Source: Demequina zhanjiangensis (GTDB taxonomy: Bacteria; Actinomycetota; Actinomycetes; Actinomycetales; Demequinaceae). Taken from it: a stretch of DNA of 64,000 nucleotides. The stretch spans positions 31,143 to 95,142 of the forward strand of contig NZ_JAUHPV010000009.1 of NCBI RefSeq assembly GCF_030418315.1, written 5' to 3'. Position 1 is the stretch's first letter. Each line of letters begins with the position of its first letter. A model generated the notes under the pieces. It saw only the letters and a list, made by a program, of their open reading frames with translations. It did no database searches and was not told the origin of the DNA. This document shows, piece after piece, positions 59,204 to 64,000 of this stretch. Position numbers and translations under genes: made by a program.

Positions 59204-59751
59204 GAGTCCTCCTGGGGGGCGAGGTTCTTGACGAAGAGCTGGCGGAAGGGCTTGCCGTCGGCGGTCTTCCAGCGGTGCTTGGCGTTGCTGGGCACAAGGA
59301 TGGCATCACCTGCTCGCAGCAGGTGGAGCTCGCCGTCCAGGTCGAGCCATGCGGTCCCCTCGAGGAGGTAGCAGAACTCCTCCTCGACGTGGCTGTAGTA
59401 GTCGCGGAACTCGGTGTCGACGATCAGCAGCTCGATGGGGTCGAAGCGGCCGAAGTCGCCGCGGAAGGTGTGAGCCTCGCCGTCGGCGACGCGGGCGGTG
59501 CCGTGCGTGGGGTTCTCATCGGAGTCGGCGACCATGGCGAAGAGCGCGAACTGCGTGGTGCCGAGGCCGCGCGCGATCGCGTCCAGCGAGGCGAAGCGGG
59601 CGCGTGCGCGGCCGCGTTCCACCTGGCTGAGGAACGGATGGGACAGGCCCGTGCGGGCGGCGAGCTGCTTGAGGGTGAGCCCCTGCTCGCGGCGCATCCG
59701 TCGGATGACGGTGCCGAGCCTCAGGGCCTGCTGATCGACCTCGTCAGCCAT
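59200..59751 (-). CDS. XRE-family regulator with cupin sensor domain
   Basis: A 183-residue regulator: helix-turn-helix RREQGLTLKQLAARTGLSHP with SQVERGRARARFASLDAIAR, then a cupin domain (YSHVEEEFCYLLEGTAWLDL, GELHLLRAGDAILVPSNAKH). This architecture usually senses a small metabolite and controls catabolic genes. GAAGGAGAAACGG precedes the ATG at 59751. It is divergent from the deaminase-ABC operon and heads the reductase operon, so it probably regulates both. Confidence 0.9.
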   Translation of the reverse strand: MADEVDQQALRLGTVIRRMRREQGLTLKQLAARTGLSHPFLSQVERGRARARFASLDAIARGLGTTQFALFAMVADSDENPTHGTARVADGEAHTFRGDFGRFDPIELLIVDTEFRDYYSHVEEEFCYLLEGTAWLDLDGELHLLRAGDAILVPSNAKHRWKTADGKPFRQLFVKNLAPQEDS

Positions 59752-59829
59752 CCGTTTCTCCTTCCAGAAGTTTTCACATCGGGAAACGACCTGTTTACAC
59801 CGACGAAATGGAGCAGTTGTAGCGTCAAC

Positions 59830-59850
59830 AGTGTTGAGAGTATCAACACT
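59830..59850. promoter_or_regulatory. Candidate operator of the XRE-cupin regulator
   Basis: AGTGTTGA (59830-59837) and TCAACACT (59843-59850) form a perfect 8-bp inverted repeat with a 5-base spacer, in the divergent promoter region. A partial CAACA-G-TGTTG overlaps it. Function inferred. Confidence 0.55.
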
Positions 59851-59910
59851 CTCCCGGATCGAATCCGGAAGTCCCCCCGGCGACGCAGCCAAAGAACCTG
59901 AGGTATCCCC

Positions 59911-61155
59911 GTGCCTTCACGTGCCACCAGCGTGCTCCGCAACGCTACGCTCCGCGACGGAAGCGTCTGCGACATCGTCCTCGACGATGCCGTCGTCGCT
60001 GCCGTCCTGCCTGCCGGCGAGGGCGTCGCGGACACCGTGGTGGACCTCGAGGGACGGCTGCTCCTCACCGCCGGCGCCGACGCCCACGCGCACCTCGACA
60101 AGGCCTACACGTGGGACGCGATCAACCCGCCCTTCGGAGACCTGCTCGGCGCGATCGAGGCCTTCCACGACTTCCAGGAGAACCTCACCGAGGACGACAT
60201 CTACGCCCGCGCCCGCCGCGCCGCGCTCGCCCTGCTCGCGAACGGCACCACCGCAGTGCGCAGCCACGTGAACCTGCTGCCAGGCGACCAGCCGTTCCGA
60301 GGCGTCGACGCGATGGTGCGGCTCAAGGCCGACCTGGCCGACGTCATGGACCTCCAGCTCGTCGCCCTCCCTCCCGTGGACATGGACGACGCGACGATCG
60401 AGCAGGCGCTCGACCGCGGGCTCGATCTGGTCGGAGGCGCCCCCCACCTCGCCGACGACGCGCTCGAGGACGTCCGCCGCCTGCTCGCCCTCGCGGAGCG
60501 CCGCGGCATCGGCGCCGACCTGCACACCGACGAGTCGCTCGACGGCCCGATCACGATCACCGAGTTCGCGCGCATCGCGGGCGCCTGGCCCGAGGACCGG
60601 ATCCGCACCGCGGGCCACTGCGTGCGGCTCGGCACCCTCTCCCCCGAGGAGCTCGCGCCGATCGTCGAGGCCGTCGCCGAGGCGCGGCTCGGCGTCGTCT
60701 CACTCCCCATCACCAACCTGTACCTGCAGGGCTGGGAGCACGAGCACAGCACGCCCCGCGGGCTCACCGCGCTGCGCCCCCTGCTCGACGGCGGCGCCCT
60801 CGTCTCCGCCGGCGCCGACAACGTCCGCGACCCGTTCAACCCCATCGGCCGCTCCGACGCGCTCGAGACCGCAGCCCTGCTCGTCACGGCGGGGCACCTC
60901 TCGCTCGACGAGTCCTGGGACCTCTGCTCGAGCGCGGGACGCGCCGTCATGGGCCTGCCCGTCGCCGACGCCGTGCCGGGAGCCGCCGCCGAGTTCGTCG
61001 CGGTCGCCTCCGCGAACGTGGGCGAGGCCATCGCCGAGGCCCCCGCCGACCGCATCGTCATCCACCGCGGACGCGTCGTCGCCCGCACCAGCGTCACCCA
61101 GCAGATCCATCTTCCAACCCCGCACACCACCGCAGAAGGGGTGGCCCATGTCTGA
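59911..61155 (+). CDS. Amidohydrolase of the cytosine deaminase (CodA) type
   Basis: A 414-residue metal-dependent deaminase/hydrolase. All ligands are present: GADAHAHLDKAY (His59, His61), ADLHTDES (His205), TAGHCVRL (His236) and SAGADNVRDPFNP (Asp303), in the order used by bacterial cytosine deaminase. The final part (RIVIHRGRVVARTS) is the usual closing strand. GTG start at 59911 with a weak ribosome site. It overlaps the ABC ATPase start by eight bases, so the enzyme and importer are linked: the imported compound is a plausible substrate. Substrate could be cytosine, isocytosine, creatinine-like or another cyclic amidine. Confidence 0.85.
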   Translation: MPSRATSVLRNATLRDGSVCDIVLDDAVVAAVLPAGEGVADTVVDLEGRLLLTAGADAHAHLDKAYTWDAINPPFGDLLGAIEAFHDFQENLTEDDIYARARRAALALLANGTTAVRSHVNLLPGDQPFRGVDAMVRLKADLADVMDLQLVALPPVDMDDATIEQALDRGLDLVGGAPHLADDALEDVRRLLALAERRGIGADLHTDESLDGPITITEFARIAGAWPEDRIRTAGHCVRLGTLSPEELAPIVEAVAEARLGVVSLPITNLYLQGWEHEHSTPRGLTALRPLLDGGALVSAGADNVRDPFNPIGRSDALETAALLVTAGHLSLDESWDLCSSAGRAVMGLPVADAVPGAAAEFVAVASANVGEAIAEAPADRIVIHRGRVVARTSVTQQIHLPTPHTTAEGVAHV

Positions 61156-61924
61156 ACCGGCACCAGCGTCGACAGCGACCGAGCAGGGCGCCGCGCTGCT
61201 CGACTTCTCCGACGTCCAGCTCACCTATCCCGGCGGCACCACGGCGCTGTCGGGCGTGGACCTCAAGGTCAGGCGCGGAGAGTTCGTCTCCGTCGTCGGC
61301 CCGTCGGGCTGCGGCAAGTCCACCCTGCTGCGCATCGCCTCAGGACTCGAGACCGTCACCTCCGGAGACGCCCACGTCGCGACCGACCACGTCGGCTACG
61401 TCTTCCAGGATGCCACCCTTCTCCCCTGGCGCACCGTCCGCCAGAACGTCGAACTGCTCGCCGAGCTGCGCGACCACGGGAGGGCGGACCGCCGCGAGGC
61501 CGCGCAGAAGGCCATCGACATGGTCGGGCTCACCGGCTTCGAGGACCACCTCCCCCGCCAGCTGTCCGGCGGCATGCGGATGCGCGTCTCGCTCGCCCGC
61601 TCGCTCGTCATGGACCCCGAGCTGTTCCTCTTCGACGAGCCGTTCGGCGCGCTCGACGAGATCACCCGCGAGTACCTCAACGACGAGCTGCTGAGGCTCT
61701 TCGCGGAGCGCTCGTTCGCGGGCCTCTTCATCACCCACTCGGTGTCCGAGGCCGTCTACCTGTCCACGAAGGTGGTCGTCATGTCCGGCCGGCCCGGCAA
61801 GGTCGTCGGCTCCTTCGACATCCCCTGGGACATGCCCCGCGACCCCGAGATCCGCTACACCGCCGAGTACGCCGCGCTGGTCGGCGAGGTCTCCCACGCC
61901 CTCCGGGAAGGACACGACTCATGA
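61148..61924 (+). CDS. ABC importer ATP-binding protein (SsuB/TauB/ThiZ type)
   Basis: A 258-residue ATPase: Walker A GPSGCGKST, Q-loop YVFQDATLLPWRTVRQNVEL, signature LSGGMRMRVSLARSLVMDPE, Walker B LFLFDEPFGALDEI and switch His FITHSVSEAVYLSTK. These are typical of importers for sulfonates, taurine, nitrate or pyrimidine precursors. The ATG at 61148 lies inside the end of the amidohydrolase gene, and the permease overlaps its stop (ATGA). Confidence 0.93.
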   Translation: MSEPAPASTATEQGAALLDFSDVQLTYPGGTTALSGVDLKVRRGEFVSVVGPSGCGKSTLLRIASGLETVTSGDAHVATDHVGYVFQDATLLPWRTVRQNVELLAELRDHGRADRREAAQKAIDMVGLTGFEDHLPRQLSGGMRMRVSLARSLVMDPELFLFDEPFGALDEITREYLNDELLRLFAERSFAGLFITHSVSEAVYLSTKVVVMSGRPGKVVGSFDIPWDMPRDPEIRYTAEYAALVGEVSHALREGHDS

Positions 61925-62742
61925 GCGCACCCGAGCCCACCGCGGCCGCCACGCTTCGCCTCCCGATCCGCGGCGGAGTGCAGTACTGGGCGCCGCCGCT
62001 CACCGTCGCAGGCCTCATCATCGGCCTCTGGTACTTCGTCAGCTACGTGTTCCTCGACCCGTCGCGCTCCTACCTCCTGCCGCCTCCCCACGAGGTGATC
62101 GCCGCGTACTGGGATCCCGCCTTCGGCCCCGACATGTTCGAGGCGCTGTGGAACACCGCGATCGTCGCGCTCACAGGCCTCGCGATCGCGATCGTCCTCG
62201 GAGTGTCCTGGGCGATCACCATGAACCAGGCCGCCTGGGTCGAGCGCTCGCTCTACCCGTACGCCGTGATCCTCCAGACCATCCCGATCCTCGCGCTCGT
62301 CCCGCTGATCGGCTTCTGGTTCGGATTCGACTTCACCGCCCGAGTCATCGTCACGATCCTCATCGCGCTCTTCCCGATGGTGTCCAACACGCTGTTCGGG
62401 CTCAAGTCAGTGGAGCAGGGTCATCGCGAGCTGTTCATCCTCCAGCGCGCGAGCCAGTGGACGATCCTCCGCAAGCTCCAGTTCCCCGCCGCGCTGCCTG
62501 CGATCTTCACGGGCATGCGCATCTCTGCGGGCCTCGCCGTCGTCGGCGCGATCGTCGGCGATTTCTTCTTCCAGCGCGGCACACGCGGCATCGGCGGCCT
62601 GATCTCCCTGTATCAGGCCCGCCTCAACGCCGAGCCGCTGTTCGCCTCGATCCTGCTGGCCTCCGTGTTCGGCGTGATCGTCTTCTGGTTCTTCGGCTGG
62701 CTTGCCACGCGCATGATCGGTCGTTGGCACGGTCCCATCTAG
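61921..62742 (+). CDS. ABC importer permease (SsuC/ThiX type)
   Basis: A 273-residue membrane subunit with about six helices (LTVAGLIIGLWYFVSYVFLD first; ALTGLAIAIVLGVSWAITMN second) and the EAA-type loop: LRKLQFPAALPAIFTGMRIS. The NTLFGLKSVEQGHRELFILQ segment before it is typical of the BPD_transp_1 family members that import sulfonates or pyrimidine precursors. It pairs with the overlapping ATPase and the next gene's binding protein. Confidence 0.92.
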   Translation: MSAPEPTAAATLRLPIRGGVQYWAPPLTVAGLIIGLWYFVSYVFLDPSRSYLLPPPHEVIAAYWDPAFGPDMFEALWNTAIVALTGLAIAIVLGVSWAITMNQAAWVERSLYPYAVILQTIPILALVPLIGFWFGFDFTARVIVTILIALFPMVSNTLFGLKSVEQGHRELFILQRASQWTILRKLQFPAALPAIFTGMRISAGLAVVGAIVGDFFFQRGTRGIGGLISLYQARLNAEPLFASILLASVFGVIVFWFFGWLATRMIGRWHGPI

Positions 62743-62775
62743 ACCGCATCACCCACCCACAAGGAGAGAATCGCC

Positions 62776-63954
62776 ATGAGCAGTCCCCGCACCAAGGCGT
62801 TCGCAGCCTCCGGGCTCGTACTCGCCAGCCTCGCACTCGCCGCGTGCACGTCGACCGAGGCGGAGGAGCCCAGCGGCTCGTCCACCGCGTCGCCGTCAGG
62901 CGCGGCCACCGGCGCGATCGACCTCGCAGCCGCCAACTGCCCCGCCGACATCAAGATCCAGACCGACTGGAACCCTGAGGCGGAGCACGGCCACCTCTAC
63001 GCGCTGCTCGGCGACGAGTACACGATCGACGACAACGAGAAGTCCGTCACCGGCCCCCTCATGGCGTCCGGCGAGCCCACGGGCGTGGACGTCACGATCC
63101 TCTCCGGCGGCCCCGCCACCGGCTTCACCCAGCCGAACGCGCAGATGTACAACGACCCGTCGATCTTCCTCGCATACGTGGGCACCGACGAGGCGATCGC
63201 CCACGCGGGCGACCTGCCCACCGTCGGCGTGTTCGCACCGCTCGAGAAGGACCCGCAGATGCTGATGTGGGACCCCGAGACCTACCCGGACGTCGAGTCG
63301 ATCGCCGACCTGGGCGACGCGGGCGCGACCATCCGCGTCTTCCCCGGCGGCACCTACATCGACTACTTCGTGGGCGTGGGCATCCTGTCCGCCGACCAGA
63401 TCGACACCACCTACGACGGCACCCCCGCGGTGTTCGTGTCCGAGGGCGGCGCGATCGCTCAGCAGGGCTTCGCCTCCGCTGAGCCGTTCATCTACGAGAA
63501 CGAGGTCGCCGAGTGGGGCAAGCCGGTCGGCTACCAGCTGATCAACGACGCCGGCTACCCGAAGTACGCCGCGGTGCTCTCCGTCATCCCGGAGAACATC
63601 GACACCTACTCCGACTGCCTCACCGCGCTCGTGCCGGTGCTCCAGCAGGCTGAGCTCGACTACTTCGAGGACCCGTCGGCCACCAACGAGCTCGTCCTCG
63701 AGCTCGTCGAGGCCTACGACACCGGCTGGGTCTACTCCGCCGGCGTCGCGGAGTACTCGGTGGCCACGCTGCAGGCCGAGCTCGTGGGCAACGGCCACGA
63801 CGACATCCTCGGCAACCTGGACCCGGCACGCGTCCAGGAGCTGTTCGACATCGTCGTCCCGATCTACTCGGAGCAGGGCTTCAACATCCCTGAGGACCTG
63901 ACCCCCGAGGACATCTACACGAACGAGTTCATCGACGAGTCGCTCGGCTTCTAA
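62776..63954 (+). CDS. ABC importer substrate-binding lipoprotein (NMT1/THI5-like)
   Basis: A 392-residue lipoprotein: signal peptide with lipobox LALAAC (Cys24), Ser/Thr-rich linker, then an NMT1/THI5-type fold (IKIQTDWNPEAEHGHLYALL, VDVTILSGGPATGFTQPNAQ, GGTYIDYFVGVGILSADQID, FASAEPFIYENEVAEWGKPV). The family binds pyrimidine precursors, nitrate or sulfonates; with a cytosine-deaminase-like gene in the same operon, a nucleobase or its precursor is most likely. AAGGAGAGAATCGCC precedes the ATG at 62776. It closes the operon; a strong terminator follows. Confidence 0.9.
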   Translation: MSSPRTKAFAASGLVLASLALAACTSTEAEEPSGSSTASPSGAATGAIDLAAANCPADIKIQTDWNPEAEHGHLYALLGDEYTIDDNEKSVTGPLMASGEPTGVDVTILSGGPATGFTQPNAQMYNDPSIFLAYVGTDEAIAHAGDLPTVGVFAPLEKDPQMLMWDPETYPDVESIADLGDAGATIRVFPGGTYIDYFVGVGILSADQIDTTYDGTPAVFVSEGGAIAQQGFASAEPFIYENEVAEWGKPVGYQLINDAGYPKYAAVLSVIPENIDTYSDCLTALVPVLQQAELDYFEDPSATNELVLELVEAYDTGWVYSAGVAEYSVATLQAELVGNGHDDILGNLDPARVQELFDIVVPIYSEQGFNIPEDLTPEDIYTNEFIDESLGF

Positions 63955-63973
63955 GCCGCACGACTCCTGACGC

Positions 63974-63994
63974 GGTGGCGGGGGGCCCGCCACC
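63974..63994 (+). terminator. Terminator after the ABC importer operon
   Basis: GGTGGCGGG (63974-63982) pairs with CCCGCCACC (63986-63994); 9-bp stem and 3-base loop, near the window end. Confidence 0.75.
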
Positions 63995-64000
63995 CCCCGG

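Overview
The window is a single stretch of very GC-rich DNA with strong G/C bias at third codon positions, short intergenic gaps, GTGA/ATGA start-stop overlaps and many apparently leaderless genes. Together with the gene set (DUF6458, DUF5317, septum-formation-domain and DUF2332 proteins, eukaryotic-type UDP-glucose pyrophosphorylase, a CopD-CtaG fusion, a GNAT-AAA+ fusion) this points to an actinobacterium, most likely of the Micrococcales (Demequina/Cellulomonas-like). The genus is an inference. No prophage, insertion sequence or CRISPR array was seen; most of the window is chromosomal backbone with small accessory patches.

Layout. 0-9.6 kb: an aldo/keto reductase; a small polymorphic-toxin scar (RHS-repeat stub with a NucA/NucB-like nuclease tip, a SUKH immunity gene and a frameshifted Imm26 gene) directly after mutY; radA; a membrane protein; a TetR regulator with an ABC-2 exporter. 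9.7-15.3 kb: proC, a cupin, two paralogous dienelactone-hydrolase-like genes, a GNAT-AAA+ fusion and a VOC protein. 15.4-21.1 kb: a cell-surface module (Cthe_2159-type lipoprotein, VTC-domain protein, DUF4956 membrane protein) divergent from a two-component system. 21.1-30.6 kb: ArsR/SRPBCC pair, serine hydrolase, two paralogous NAD-binding reductases, EamA and MFS transporters, a MerR-controlled aldo/keto reductase and a MarR-GNAT fusion. 30.7-36.2 kb: small membrane proteins, aldose epimerase, tRNA-Gly(CCC), FKBP isomerase and a large membrane phosphatase-like protein.

36.2-46.7 kb: a 1337-residue surface protein with ten ~110-residue modules and three SLH domains, a DUF5317 protein, a GGDEF-EAL protein whose membrane domain runs upstream of any normal start codon, a 36-residue ORF behind a structured leader, a DUF4190-like protein, an 820-base gene-free stretch that looks like a structured RNA locus, and a CopD-CtaG copper/cytochrome-oxidase assembly protein.

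46.8-56.4 kb: a sulfate-activation operon (PAP phosphatase, CysD, CysN, TSUP transporter, APS kinase) followed by a PAPS-type sulfotransferase, with glf and UDP-glucose pyrophosphorylase close by. No APS/PAPS reductase or sulfite reductase is present here, so PAPS for sulfation of a product is a reasonable reading. 56.5-64 kb: a nucleobase-like catabolic and uptake cluster: an amidohydrolase that lacks two metal ligands, a degenerate Nudix protein, an FAD/2Fe-2S reductase, an XRE-cupin regulator, a cytosine-deaminase-like amidohydrolase and an NMT1-type ABC importer.

The observations most worth follow-up are the toxin/immunity scar, the candidate structured RNA at about 44.2-44.7 kb, the GGDEF-EAL start problem with its 36-codon ORF, the PAPS/sulfotransferase grouping, the ten-module SLH protein, and the amidohydrolase with substituted metal ligands.
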